The position numbers and the translations under genes were made by a program. Below, one piece after another: positions 8,777-20,411 of a stretch of DNA of 64,000 bases. The DNA lies in assembly GCF_030408355.1 (NCBI RefSeq), contig NZ_CP046606.1:1612001-1676000 (forward strand), given 5' to 3'. Position 1 is the stretch's first letter; every line of letters starts with the position of its first letter. The stretch comes from Corynebacterium afermentans subsp. afermentans (GTDB lineage Bacteria; Actinomycetota; Actinomycetes; Mycobacteriales; Mycobacteriaceae). The notes below the pieces were generated by a model. It was not told the DNA's origin. It saw nothing but the letters and a program-made list of their open reading frames with translations, and did not search any database.

Positions 8777-9121
8777 TTAGTTGAAGCTGTCGCCGCAGGC
8801 GCAGGCGGAACCGGCGTTCGGGTTATCGATGGTGAAGCCCTGCTGCTCGATGGTGTCCGCGAAATCGATGGTGGCACCCATGAGGTACGGCACGCTCATC
8901 TTGTCCACGACCAGGCGCACGCCGCCGACCTCGTCGGCCTTGTCGCCGTCCAGGTCACGGTCGTCGAAGTAGAGCTGGTAGCGCAGGCCAGCGCAGCCGC
9001 CCGGCTGGACAGCGATACGCAGGGAAAGGTCGTTGCGACCCTCCTGGTCAAGCAGCGCCTTCGCCTTCGCTGCGGCGGCCTCGGTCAGGTTCACGCCGGT
9101 GGTAGAGGTAGGGGCAGTCAT
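8777..9121 (-). CDS. erpA: A-type Fe-S cluster carrier, ErpA/IscA/HesB family
   Basis: A 114-residue cytoplasmic protein with the three conserved cysteines of A-type carriers, one in PGGCAGLRY and two in the C-terminal CACGDSF. It matches the family over its whole length. In actinobacteria this orthologue delivers Fe-S clusters to target enzymes; QcrA and the LipA synthase in this same window are plausible recipients (inference). The ATG start gives MTAPTSTTGVNLTEAAAAK. It is monocistronic and converges on the S41 peptidase gene. Confidence 0.92.
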   Translation of the reverse strand: MTAPTSTTGVNLTEAAAAKAKALLDQEGRNDLSLRIAVQPGGCAGLRYQLYFDDRDLDGDKADEVGGVRLVVDKMSVPYLMGATIDFADTIEQQGFTIDNPNAGSACACGDSFN

Positions 9122-9260
9122 TGCAGTCTCCTTCGTGCGTCGACTTCAAGCTTCGATGTGGAGTGGCGCCCATGCTACGCGCCACTGGCTACAGACTGTG
9201 CAACCGCCCGCCCCGCCGGTCTATTCCACTTGGGCTCGCGCGCCTTGTAGCCTAAAGAGC

Positions 9261-9974
9261 GTGAAACTTCCCTGGCAGAAATCCGAGCACAACGCCGACG
9301 CAGCGGGCGCGGCGGGCTCCACGAAGGTTGAAATGCCCGACGCGAAGCCTGAAGCAGAGCAGGCGGAGAAGAAGCTCCCCAAGGGCTACACCCCGCCGAA
9401 GGGCCGCCCGACACCGAAGCGCATCGACCAAGAGATCAAGCGCGGCGTGGTGCGCGACCCCAACGCCGCCACCCCGGCGCAGATCCGTCAGCGCGAAAAA
9501 GAGCTGAAGAAGACCATGTCCAAAGAGGAGTGGAAAGCGCACAAGAAAAAGGTGCGGGAGGAAAACCGCGCCCGCAACCGCGAAATCCAGGCCCGCATGG
9601 ACGCCGGCGACGAGCGTTACCTCACCGAACGCGACCGCGGCGAAGTGCGCGGGTACGTGCGCGACTGGGTGGACTCCAAGCGCTTCTTCAACAACTACGT
9701 CATGCCGGCGGCGCTCGTGCTGCTGCTGATCATGCTGATTGGCACCTGGTTGCCGCGCGTGTCCGCCGTGCTGTCGCTGCTCAGCCTGCTGTTCATGCTG
9801 ACCATCTTCATCGAGGGTGTCATCATCGGCATCCGCGCCAACCGCGCGGTGCGCGAGAAGTTCCCGCAGGCCGACACCGGCTTCGGCCTGGGCATGTACG
9901 CCTTCTCCCGCGCCACCCAGCCGCGCAACTGGCGCACCCCGAAGCCGCGCGTGGCCGTAGGAGAAAAGGTCTAG
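9261..9974 (+). CDS. DUF3043 membrane protein
   Basis: A protein of 237 residues. The N-terminal half is hydrophilic and very basic (repeated Lys/Glu/Arg, for example KKTMSKEEWKAHKKKVREEN), followed by two membrane helices (AALVLLLIMLIGTW and LSLLFMLTIFIEGVIIGI) and a basic tail. This is the layout of the actinobacterial DUF3043 family, whose function is not known. The start is GTG at 9261 (VKLPWQKSEHN); longer in-frame readings cross the divergent promoter region of the Fe-S carrier gene. It is followed three bases later by cobT. Confidence 0.85.
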   Translation: MKLPWQKSEHNADAAGAAGSTKVEMPDAKPEAEQAEKKLPKGYTPPKGRPTPKRIDQEIKRGVVRDPNAATPAQIRQREKELKKTMSKEEWKAHKKKVREENRARNREIQARMDAGDERYLTERDRGEVRGYVRDWVDSKRFFNNYVMPAALVLLLIMLIGTWLPRVSAVLSLLSLLFMLTIFIEGVIIGIRANRAVREKFPQADTGFGLGMYAFSRATQPRNWRTPKPRVAVGEKV

Positions 9975-9977
9975 GCC

Positions 9978-10964
9978 ATGCAGTTTCCGCCGGTTGAAGC
10001 CCCGAAGCAGTCCCACGGCCACGCCGTCGCCGACGCGTTGGCGGGCTCTGCCGCAGGGCTGGCGCTGGGCAGGCTCGGCTCGCTGGCGTCCTGGACCGCC
10101 TCCGTGCAAGGCAAGGACATCCCCGCCCCGTTCGTCCGCCCGCGCGTTGTGGTCGTGGCGGGCAAGCACGGCGTCGCCGCGCGCGAGGTGTCCGCGTGGA
10201 CGCAGGACGCGGGAGACGCCCAGGCGCAGCAGCTGCGCGCAGGCGGCGGCCCGGCCCACGCCGCGGCGCGGCTGACGGGTGCGACGGTGCGGTTCATCGA
10301 CGACTACCTCGACGCCCCCACCGGCGCCATCGACGTGGAGGCCGCCACCTCCCCCGAGGTGTTCGACGCCGCGCTTGCCGCCGGTGCGGAGGTGGCCGAC
10401 AACGAGATCGATTCGGGCGCGGACCTGCTCATCCCCGGCGACATCGGGGTGGGCAACACCACCGTCGCGGCGGCCGTCTACGGCGTGTTCACCCGCACTG
10501 AGCCGGTCAAGGCCATCGGCCGCGGCTCCGGCATCAACGACAAGGTGTGGAAGGTCAAAGTCGCCGCCGTGCGCGACGCGATGTTCCGCGTGCGCGGCTT
10601 CCGCGAAGACACCGAGCGCGTCTGCGCCGAACTCACCGGCCCGGACTTCGCCTTCCTGGTGGGCCTGATCGCCCAATCGGCAGCGCGGCGCACCCCCGTG
10701 CTCATCGGCGAGGCATACCCCACCCTCGCCGCCTACGTGGCCGAGCGCCTCGCCCCCGGCACGAAGGACTGGCTCATCGCTGGCCAGTCCACCGCGGAAC
10801 CGGCCCACGCCGGCTGCCTGGAGGCGCTCGGCCTCACGCCGGTGTTGGCGCTGGAGATGAAAACGGGCCAGGGCGCAGGGGCCCTGGCCGCGCTCGGACA
10901 GCTCAACCTCGCCGCGGAGTTGGCGGGTGAGGTGCTGGCCGAAGGGGCGTCGACAAGCAATTAG
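9978..10964 (+). CDS. cobT: Nicotinate-nucleotide:dimethylbenzimidazole phosphoribosyltransferase
   Basis: A 328-residue enzyme of the lower-ligand step of cobalamin assembly. The family signatures GKHGVAAREVS, GDIGVGNTT, GRGSGIND and AEPAHAGCLEALG are present. The C-terminal loop that normally carries the catalytic Glu (GEGTGA type) reads TGQGAGALAAL here, with Gln near residue 298. The usual partners cobU and cobV/cobS are not adjacent; the gene runs directly into ilvE, with the two stop codons overlapping. A copy of the dispersed 11-bp word forms its last codons (A-S-T-S-N-stop). Family assignment is firm; activity is less certain because of the Gln. Confidence 0.9.
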   Translation: MQFPPVEAPKQSHGHAVADALAGSAAGLALGRLGSLASWTASVQGKDIPAPFVRPRVVVVAGKHGVAAREVSAWTQDAGDAQAQQLRAGGGPAHAAARLTGATVRFIDDYLDAPTGAIDVEAATSPEVFDAALAAGAEVADNEIDSGADLLIPGDIGVGNTTVAAAVYGVFTRTEPVKAIGRGSGINDKVWKVKVAAVRDAMFRVRGFREDTERVCAELTGPDFAFLVGLIAQSAARRTPVLIGEAYPTLAAYVAERLAPGTKDWLIAGQSTAEPAHAGCLEALGLTPVLALEMKTGQGAGALAALGQLNLAAELAGEVLAEGASTSN

Positions 10965-12067
10965 CCCTCAATGAGCACGGTGTTCCAGCCGTGGGTGTCC
11001 TCCACCTCGCCGGTCTGGATGCCGCGCAGGCGCTCGCGCATGGCCATGGTGATCTCTCCGGCCTCGTTGTTGTTCACCGTGAATTCGCCCTCGTTGGATT
11101 TCACGGTGCCGACCGGGGTGATCACGGCTGCGGTGCCGCACGCCATGGTCTCGGTGATGGTGCCGTCCTCCACACCGGAGCGCCACTGTTCGACGGTGAT
11201 CCGGCGCTCCTCCGCCTCATAACCTAGGTCCTTCGCCACCTGCAGCAGCGACTTGCGGGTAATGCCCGGCAGCAGCGAACCAGTCAGCTCAGGGGTGATG
11301 ATCTTCGCGTCCTCGCCGGAGCCCTCGACGAACATGAGGTTCATGCCGCCCATCTCCTCGATGTACTTGCGCTCAATCGCGTCGAGCCAGACCACCTGGT
11401 CGCAGCCCTTCTCCGCAGCCTGCTGCTGCGCGAGCAGGGACGCGGCGTAGTTGCCGGCGAACTTCGCGTCGCCGGTGCCGCCGGGAGCGGCGCGAACGTA
11501 ATCCTCGGAGATCCACACGCTGACCGGCTTGACGCCGCCGGAGAAGTACGCGCCGGCCGGGGAAGCGATGATGTAGAAGCTGTAGCTTGTCGACGGCTTC
11601 ACGCCCAGCGTCTTTTCCGTACCGATCATGAACGGGCGCAGGTAGAGCGACGCCTCGCCGCCGGCCTCCGGGACCCAGTCGGAATCAATGTCCACGATCT
11701 GGCGCACCGCCTCCAGGAAGACCTCCTCCGGCAGCCTTGGCATCGCCATGCGCTCGGCGGAGTTGTTCAGGCGCTTCGCGTTCTGCTCCGGGCGGAACGC
11801 GGTGATGCTGCCGTCAGAGTGGCGGTATGCCTTCAGGCCCTCGAAGATGGCCTGACCGTAGTGGAACACGTTGGAGGCGGGGTCCAGCGAGACCGGCTCA
11901 TAAGCGCGCACCTGCGCGTTGTGCCAGCCTTCGTCCTCGGTCCACTCGATGGAGACCATGTGGTCCGTGAACTCCTGGCCAAACGCTGGGTCTGCCAGGA
12001 TCTTCGCGCGCTCCGCGTCGGGGGTGGGATTCTCAGTGGGGGTGATTGTGAATTCGATCTCAGACAT
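10961..12067 (-). CDS. ilvE: Branched-chain amino acid aminotransferase
   Basis: A PLP enzyme of 368 residues that makes leucine, isoleucine and valine from their keto acids. The class IV aminotransferase fold is evident: GQAIFEGLKAYR, SLYLRPFMIGTE, the PLP-lysine segment GDAKFAGNYAASLLAQ, and ETMACGTAAVITPVG. The ATG at 12067 (MSEIEFTITPTENPTP) is the only sensible start; a much longer open frame upstream is antisense to pepA. The final bases overlap the cobT stop codon, so the two genes converge with no space for a terminator between them. The gene diverges from pepA across about 70 bases. Confidence 0.95.
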   Translation of the reverse strand: MSEIEFTITPTENPTPDAERAKILADPAFGQEFTDHMVSIEWTEDEGWHNAQVRAYEPVSLDPASNVFHYGQAIFEGLKAYRHSDGSITAFRPEQNAKRLNNSAERMAMPRLPEEVFLEAVRQIVDIDSDWVPEAGGEASLYLRPFMIGTEKTLGVKPSTSYSFYIIASPAGAYFSGGVKPVSVWISEDYVRAAPGGTGDAKFAGNYAASLLAQQQAAEKGCDQVVWLDAIERKYIEEMGGMNLMFVEGSGEDAKIITPELTGSLLPGITRKSLLQVAKDLGYEAEERRITVEQWRSGVEDGTITETMACGTAAVITPVGTVKSNEGEFTVNNNEAGEITMAMRERLRGIQTGEVEDTHGWNTVLIEG

Positions 12068-12136
12068 ATGGCCCAGGGTACTCCCTATTTCAGTACGCTC
12101 CCAGGGTGTAATTGCCCGCACAACGAAAGGACATCC

Positions 12137-13624
12137 ATGGCCTTCGAGATCAGCCTCCCTGCCCGCGGCACGACGGTGCGCACAACCCTCAGCGAAAGCG
12201 CTCCGTCCGGCGCGGCGCTGCTCGTCCCCGTCGCCCACGGCGAGGACGGCATCGAGGTTCCCGTCACCGCACTCGCCCCGAAGGGCCTGCTGGAGGCGCT
12301 GGTTGCGGTCGGCGCCAAGGGCACCGAGGGCGAGGTGACGCGCCTGCTTATCGACGACCACCTGGTCACCGCATTCGGCCTCGGCGACGCCTCCGAGATC
12401 GACGACGAAGCTGTCCGTCGCGGCGTGGGTGCGGCCGCTCGCGCCTTGAACGACGTGGAGCGCGCCGCCATCTCCGCCGAGTTCGGCGTCGCGCCTGTGG
12501 TGGAGGGCCTGCTGCTGGGCGGCTACACCTACACCGGCCTGAAGTCCCAGGCCGAGGTCCAAGACGACGAGAACTCCGATGCCGAGACGCCGCAGACCAC
12601 CGAGGTCACCGTCGTCGGCGCCGACGAGGCCGAGTACAACGCCGCGGTGATTGTCGCCGAGTCCGTGAACCTGGCCCGCGACCTGGTCAACACCCCTGCG
12701 AACTACCTCTACCCCGAGTCCTACGCGTCCGTCATGGGCGAGGTCGCCTCGACAGCCGGCCTGGACATCGAGGTGCTGGACGACACCGCGCTGGAAGAGC
12801 AGGGCTTCGGCGGCATCCTGTCCGTAGGTCGCGGCTCCTCGCGCCCGCCGCGCCTGGTGCACCTGACCTGGGCACCGTCAGATGCATCGACGAAGGTCGG
12901 CCTGGTGGGCAAGGGCATCACTTTCGACACCGGCGGTATCTCGCTCAAGCCCGGCTCCGGCATGGAGGACATGATCTCCGATATGGGCGGCTCCGCGGCA
13001 CAGCTCGCCGTCATCGCCGCGTCCGCGCGCCTTAAGCTGCCGGTGCGCATAGACGCCTGGCTGCCCCTGGCGGAGAACATGCCGTCCGGCACCGCCACCC
13101 GCCCGGGCGACGTGATCACCCACTACGGCGGCATTACCAGCGAGGTCATTAACACCGACGCCGAGGGACGCCTCGTGCTTGCCGACGCCGTCGCCCGCGC
13201 CTGCGAGGACGACCCCGCCTACCTCATCGAAACGGCGACGCTCACCGGCGCGCAGTTGGTGGCGCTGGGCAACCGCACCGCAGGCGTGATGGGCTCCGAT
13301 GAGCTGCGCGACCTCATCGCCGAGACCGGCCGTGGCGTGGGCGAGCAGGCCTGGGCCATGCCGCTACTGGAGGAACAGGAGGACGAACTGAAGTCCCCCA
13401 TCGCCGACATCCGCAACACTCACAACGCGCGTACCGGCGGCATGTTGTTCGCCGGCCTGTACCTGTCTCGCTTCGTGCCGGAAGACATCGAGTGGGCGCA
13501 CATCGACATCGCCGGCCCCGCCTGGAACGGCGGCGCCCCCTACGGATACACCCCGAAACGTGCCACTGGCGCGCCTGTGCGGACGATTGTGGAGACGTTG
13601 TCGCGCCTCGTCGATAAGCAATAG
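12137..13624 (+). CDS. pepA: Leucyl aminopeptidase (M17)
   Basis: A cytosolic dinuclear-zinc aminopeptidase of 495 residues. The C-terminal catalytic domain carries GKGITFDTGGISLKPGSGMEDMISDMGG and the family signature VINTDAEGRLVLADAV with metal ligands Asp and Glu; the less conserved N-terminal domain precedes it. The ATG at 12137 (MAFEISLPARG) follows a GAAAGGA site. Longer frames upstream overlap ilvE in antisense and are ignored. Two dispersed 11-bp words lie in it, one of them forming the last codons (LVDKQ-stop). The length agrees with about 500 residues in C. glutamicum, where pepA is also next to aceF. Confidence 0.95.
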   Translation: MAFEISLPARGTTVRTTLSESAPSGAALLVPVAHGEDGIEVPVTALAPKGLLEALVAVGAKGTEGEVTRLLIDDHLVTAFGLGDASEIDDEAVRRGVGAAARALNDVERAAISAEFGVAPVVEGLLLGGYTYTGLKSQAEVQDDENSDAETPQTTEVTVVGADEAEYNAAVIVAESVNLARDLVNTPANYLYPESYASVMGEVASTAGLDIEVLDDTALEEQGFGGILSVGRGSSRPPRLVHLTWAPSDASTKVGLVGKGITFDTGGISLKPGSGMEDMISDMGGSAAQLAVIAASARLKLPVRIDAWLPLAENMPSGTATRPGDVITHYGGITSEVINTDAEGRLVLADAVARACEDDPAYLIETATLTGAQLVALGNRTAGVMGSDELRDLIAETGRGVGEQAWAMPLLEEQEDELKSPIADIRNTHNARTGGMLFAGLYLSRFVPEDIEWAHIDIAGPAWNGGAPYGYTPKRATGAPVRTIVETLSRLVDKQ

Positions 13625-13729
13625 CGCTCTCGCAAAACTTTACATGCGCGCCCGACAATAAGCCCCTGACCTGCAGGTTAAGATCTGCTAGTTCGGGGCT
13701 CGCTTTGTGTCAGATTTTGCGAGTTTCGT

Positions 13730-14140
13730 TTACTGGCCGTAGGGGTTCTCGCCGCGCTCGAACCGGGCGCGGCGCTGCTTTTGCTCCTCGCGTTTGCGCA
13801 GGATGCGCTCCTGCTCGATTTTCCGACGCATACGGTCGGGGTAGCCGGTCTCCTCGACGTCGTAGAGCATGATGCCCAGCATGTCGGCCACCTGGTCGAT
13901 GCCCTTGGGCCCGCCGATGCGGCGGCGGGTGTAGTTGCCTTTTTCGTCCACGAGGACGACGGACATCTCGTTGACCATCGTTTCCGGCTCGACAAAGCCC
14001 TCCACGTACGCACGGCCTGTGACCCAGTCGCGCAGGTACTGCGCATCGTCCGGACGGATCGTCTCCCCCGGCGCGCGGGGTGGTTTAAACGTCGTGGACT
14101 TCTTGCCTTTGCCGAACAGGTTGAACACGTCCCACATCAT
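13730..14140 (-). CDS. Conserved hypothetical protein between pepA and aceF
   Basis: A 136-residue cytosolic protein, conserved at this position in corynebacteria as I recall, with no recognised domain. It starts MMWDVFNLFGKGKKSTTFK, has a central VNEMSVVLVDEKGNYTRRRIGGPKG stretch of beta character, and ends in a highly charged coiled segment (RMRRKIEQERILRKREEQKQRRARFE). GAGG lies eight bases before the first ATG. An AGCCCC...GGGGCT inverted repeat between it and pepA (about 13660-13720) may terminate either gene. Function unknown. Confidence 0.75.
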   Translation of the reverse strand: MMWDVFNLFGKGKKSTTFKPPRAPGETIRPDDAQYLRDWVTGRAYVEGFVEPETMVNEMSVVLVDEKGNYTRRRIGGPKGIDQVADMLGIMLYDVEETGYPDRMRRKIEQERILRKREEQKQRRARFERGENPYGQ

Positions 14141-14250
14141 ACGGTGCGCCTCGGGCAGGAAAGGTCACCCCTTGGGCAACGTGCGGGGCCTGTTACAGGT
14201 ACGCTTTGTGCCTGTATAGCTTCCAACGTTTCAATGAGGAGACTTAAGAA

Positions 14251-16332
14251 ATGGCGCACTCAGTTGAGATGCCCGAGCTGGGCGAATCGGTCACCGAAGG
14301 CACGATCACCACGTGGCTGAAGGAAGTCGGCGACACGGTCGAGGTGGACGAGCCGCTGCTCGAGGTCTCCACCGACAAGGTCGACACCGAGATCCCGTCC
14401 CCGGTTGCAGGCGTGATCCTGGAGATCAAGGCCGACGAGGACGACACCGTTGAGATCGGCGACGTGATCGCCATCATCGGCGACGAGGGCGAGGAAGCAG
14501 ACTCCTCCTCCGAAAAGAAGGAAGAGAAAGCCGAGGCTGAGGAGCCGGCCGAGGAGAAGGCTGAGGCGCCGAAGAAGGAAGAGAAGCCCGCCAAGAAGGC
14601 TTCCGGCGACGCTACCGACGTGGAGATGCCGGAGCTGGGCGAGTCCGTCACCGAGGGCACCATCACCACCTGGCTGAAGGAAGTCGGCGACGAGGTTGAG
14701 GTCGACGAGCCGCTGCTCGAGGTCTCCACCGACAAGGTCGACACCGAGATCCCGTCCCCGGTCGCAGGCACCCTGATCGAGATCCTGGCCGAGGAGGATG
14801 ACACCGTCGAGGTCGGCGATGTCATCGCCCGCGTCGGCGACGCTGATGCCGCTGCAGCTTCCGACGACGCCGACGATGCTGATGACGCCGACGAGGCCGA
14901 CGCAGAGGAACCGAAGGAAGAGGCCAAGGAAGAGAAGAAGGCCGAGCCGAAGAAGAAGTCTTCCGGCGGCGCAGGCACCAAGGTTGAGATGCCGGAGCTG
15001 GGCGAGTCCGTCACCGAGGGCACCATCACCACCTGGCTGAAGGAAGTCGGCGACATGGTCGAGGTGGACGAGCCGCTGCTCGAGGTCTCCACCGACAAGG
15101 TCGACACCGAGATCCCGTCCCCGGTTGAGGGCACCATCCTGGAGATCCTCGCCGAGGAGGACGACACCGTCGAGGTCGGCGATGTCATCGTGATCATCGG
15201 CGATGCCGACGCCTCCGTCGAGGAAAACGACGCCGACGAGGCTGAAGAGGCTGAGGAGCCGGCCGAGGAGAAGGCTGAAGAGAAGCCGGAGCCGAAGAAG
15301 GAAGAGCCGAAGGCCGAGAAGGCTGAGAAGGCTGAGTCCAAGAACGCTTCCGCGAAGGTGAACAACGGCGGCAACGTCCCGTACGTCACCCCGCTGGTGC
15401 GCAAGCTCGCCGACAAGCACGGCGTTGACCTGAACTCGGTTGAGGGCACCGGTGTCGGCGGCCGCATCCGCAAGCAGGACGTCCTGGCAGCTGCCGAAGG
15501 CGGCAAGGCCGAGGGCAACGCAGCTGCTGCGGCGAAGGGCGACGAGAAGGCGGCTCCGAAGGGCCCGCGCGCCAACTGGTCCACCAAGTCCGTGGATCCG
15601 GCGAAGGCGGAACTCATCGGCACCACCCAGCGTGTGAACCGCATCCGCGAGATCACCGCCGCGAAGATGGTGGAGTCCCTGCAGACCACCGCGCAGCTGA
15701 CCCACGTGCAGGAAATCGACGTGACTCGCGTTGCGGAGCTGCGTAAGAAGGTCAAGCCGGCATTCGTCGAGAAGCATGGCGCAAACATCACCTACCTCGC
15801 CTTCTTCATCAAGGCCACGGCAGAGGCGCTGGTCTCCCACCCGAACGTCAACGCGTCCTACGACGCTGACGCGAAGGAGATCATCTACCACTCCGACGTC
15901 AACATCGGCATCGCCGTGGATACCCCGATGGGTCTGCTGGTGCCGGTGATCAAGAAGGCGCAGGACATGAACCTGGCCGACATCGCGAAGGCGATCACCG
16001 ACCTGGCGTCCCGCGCGCGCGACAAGAAGCTGCGTCCGGACGACCTGTCGGGTGCAACCTTCACCGTGACCAACATCGGTTCCGAGGGCGCGCTGCTGGA
16101 CACCCCGGTGCTGACCCCGCCTCAGGCCGGCATCCTGGGCACCGCCGCGATTGAGAAGCGCCCGGTCATCGTGACCGAGGACGGCATCGACTCCATCGCA
16201 ATCCGCCAGATGTGCTACCTGCCGTTCACCTACGATCACCAGCTGATCGACGGTGCGGACGCGGGCCGTTTCGTCACCACCATCAAGGACCGCATCGAGG
16301 AGGGCGATTTCGAGGCTGACCTCGACATCTAA
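14251..16332 (+). CDS. aceF: Dihydrolipoamide acetyltransferase (E2) with three lipoyl domains
   Basis: The 693-residue E2 core of the corynebacterial pyruvate/2-oxoglutarate dehydrogenase supercomplex. Three lipoyl domains come first, each with the same DKVDTEIPSP loop and lipoyl lysines at about residues 43, 162 and 283, separated by Ala/Glu/Lys-rich linkers. A peripheral subunit-binding domain follows (YVTPLVRKLADKHGVDLNSVEGTGVGGRI), then the catalytic domain with YDHQLIDGADAGRF, containing the active His and Asp. The ATG at 14251 has a GAGGAG site upstream. E1 is AceE at 53.5 kb; lipoate comes from LipB/LipA downstream. The three lipoyl-coding segments are almost identical at DNA level. 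Confidence 0.96.
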   Translation: MAHSVEMPELGESVTEGTITTWLKEVGDTVEVDEPLLEVSTDKVDTEIPSPVAGVILEIKADEDDTVEIGDVIAIIGDEGEEADSSSEKKEEKAEAEEPAEEKAEAPKKEEKPAKKASGDATDVEMPELGESVTEGTITTWLKEVGDEVEVDEPLLEVSTDKVDTEIPSPVAGTLIEILAEEDDTVEVGDVIARVGDADAAAASDDADDADDADEADAEEPKEEAKEEKKAEPKKKSSGGAGTKVEMPELGESVTEGTITTWLKEVGDMVEVDEPLLEVSTDKVDTEIPSPVEGTILEILAEEDDTVEVGDVIVIIGDADASVEENDADEAEEAEEPAEEKAEEKPEPKKEEPKAEKAEKAESKNASAKVNNGGNVPYVTPLVRKLADKHGVDLNSVEGTGVGGRIRKQDVLAAAEGGKAEGNAAAAAKGDEKAAPKGPRANWSTKSVDPAKAELIGTTQRVNRIREITAAKMVESLQTTAQLTHVQEIDVTRVAELRKKVKPAFVEKHGANITYLAFFIKATAEALVSHPNVNASYDADAKEIIYHSDVNIGIAVDTPMGLLVPVIKKAQDMNLADIAKAITDLASRARDKKLRPDDLSGATFTVTNIGSEGALLDTPVLTPPQAGILGTAAIEKRPVIVTEDGIDSIAIRQMCYLPFTYDHQLIDGADAGRFVTTIKDRIEEGDFEADLDI

Positions 16333-16347
16333 CCCCTGAACGCGCTG

Positions 16348-16376
16348 AACCCGGCACCGTTTTTCGGTGCCGGGTT
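16348..16376 (+). terminator. Rho-independent terminator of aceF
   Basis: AACCCGGCACCG and CGGTGCCGGGTT form a perfect 12-bp stem with a T5 loop, followed by TCGTCCTTTTT. It isolates aceF from the decayed kinase gene downstream. Confidence 0.9.
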
Positions 16377-16403
16377 TCGTCCTTTTTGGCATACAGTGGT
16401 GGC

Positions 16404-17487
16404 ATGCCTGACACGTTCAAATCATTTCGTAACGCCACCGACCACTTCATGCGGTAGGCCCTCGGCGGCCTTGTCGCCGCGCACCCGTGCGCGCAGTGGC
16501 ACGACGAGGGCTTCGTGGGGCTTTTGCTTGACGACGCCACCAAAGGCGAACAACGAGTAGCCGTCATCTCCGGCGGCGGGTCCGGCCACGAACCGATGCA
16601 CGCCGGTTTTATCGGCTCCGGCATGCTGGATGCGGCCTGCCCGGGCCTGTTGTTCACCTCCCCCAACGCGGTGCAGATCGGAGCGGCCACCGAGTGGGCG
16701 GACCGCGGCAAAGGCGTGGTGCACGTGGTGAAGAACTACACCGGCGACGTGATGAACTTCACCATGGCGGCGAACCACGCCGGCGTCGAGGTGGCGCAGG
16801 TGCTGGTGGACGACGACGTGGCAACCGAGATCGACAACGACGATTCGCCAGGCCGCCGCGGCACCGGAGCGACCGTGATCGTGGAGAAGATCGCCGGCGC
16901 GGCCGCCGCGCGCGGCTCTCGTGGAGGAGCTGCTGGACGGCATCCTCGGCTCGCTTGGCAACCCCAGCGGCGACGTGATGCTCTTCGTCAACAGCCTCGG
17001 CGGCACGAGCCAACTGGAGCAGGACTTGATCTTCGACGAGGCGCTCAAGCAGCTGACGGACCGCGGGCTGAAGGTGCGCCGCGGCATGCGCGGCACGCTG
17101 GTGACCTCGCTGAACATGGCGGGCATCTCGCTCACGCTCACCGTGCTCGACGACGAGCTCATCGAGCTCATCGACGCCGAAACGTCCGCCCACGCCTGGC
17201 CCGGCACCGTCAACGACCCGGAGTATGCCGAGGCGATCCTGGTGGACAACGAGACCCAGCCGGACAGCGGCGAGGAAAACGCGTGGCTGACCCGCTTTGT
17301 CGAGCGTCTCGCCGCCAGCTACGACGACCTGACTGCCCTTGACCGCGAGGCCGGCGACGGCGACTTCGGCCAGAATATGGAGGCGGCCTTAGGTGACGTC
17401 GTCACGCCTGTGCGTGGCACCGACGCGGACGTGCTGAACTTTTTCGCGCACCGCATGCTGGTGCGCGGTGACGTGGCTGTTCGGTGA
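16404..17487 (+). pseudogene. Decayed dihydroxyacetone kinase (DhaK-DhaL fusion)
   Basis: This is a broken gene. From the ATG at 16404 the reading MPDTFKSFRNATDHFMR meets TAG at 16455-16457, then continues in the same frame as DhaK (ALGGLVAAHP, ISGGGSGHEPMHAGFIG, VKNYTGDVMNF, GRRGTGATVIVEKIAGAAAA). Near 16900 the frame shifts and homology resumes as VEELLDGILGSLG, so a middle segment is missing; the GxHGEPG motif holding the substrate-binding His of DhaK is not found in any frame. The DhaL start (ALDREAGDGDFGQNM) is present but ends after about 40 residues. A premature stop, a deletion with frameshift and a C-terminal truncation together exclude function. Confidence 0.88.
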
Positions 17488-17585
17488 AGCGGGTGTGGAC
17501 GAGTTCTAAAACGGGCTTTCAGCGGCTGAGAAACAGCTAAGCTGTCGCGTGGTTATCACAACCCGATTTTTCAAGGAGCCCTCTT

Positions 17586-20399
<2,814 letters not shown>

Positions 20400-20411
20400 G
20401 GAGGAACACAC

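Noticed and set aside
14260..16392. A 710-codon open frame on minus opposite aceF, and similar long antisense frames opposite gcvP, pepA, glnE, aceE and others
   Set aside because: They arise from high GC and codon bias of the true genes. They have no ribosome-binding sites and low-complexity translations, and the plus-strand products are clear.
17488..17585. A glycine riboswitch before gcvP
   Set aside because: Fewer than 100 bases separate the pseudogene from the gcvP start and no aptamer-like conserved core is visible.
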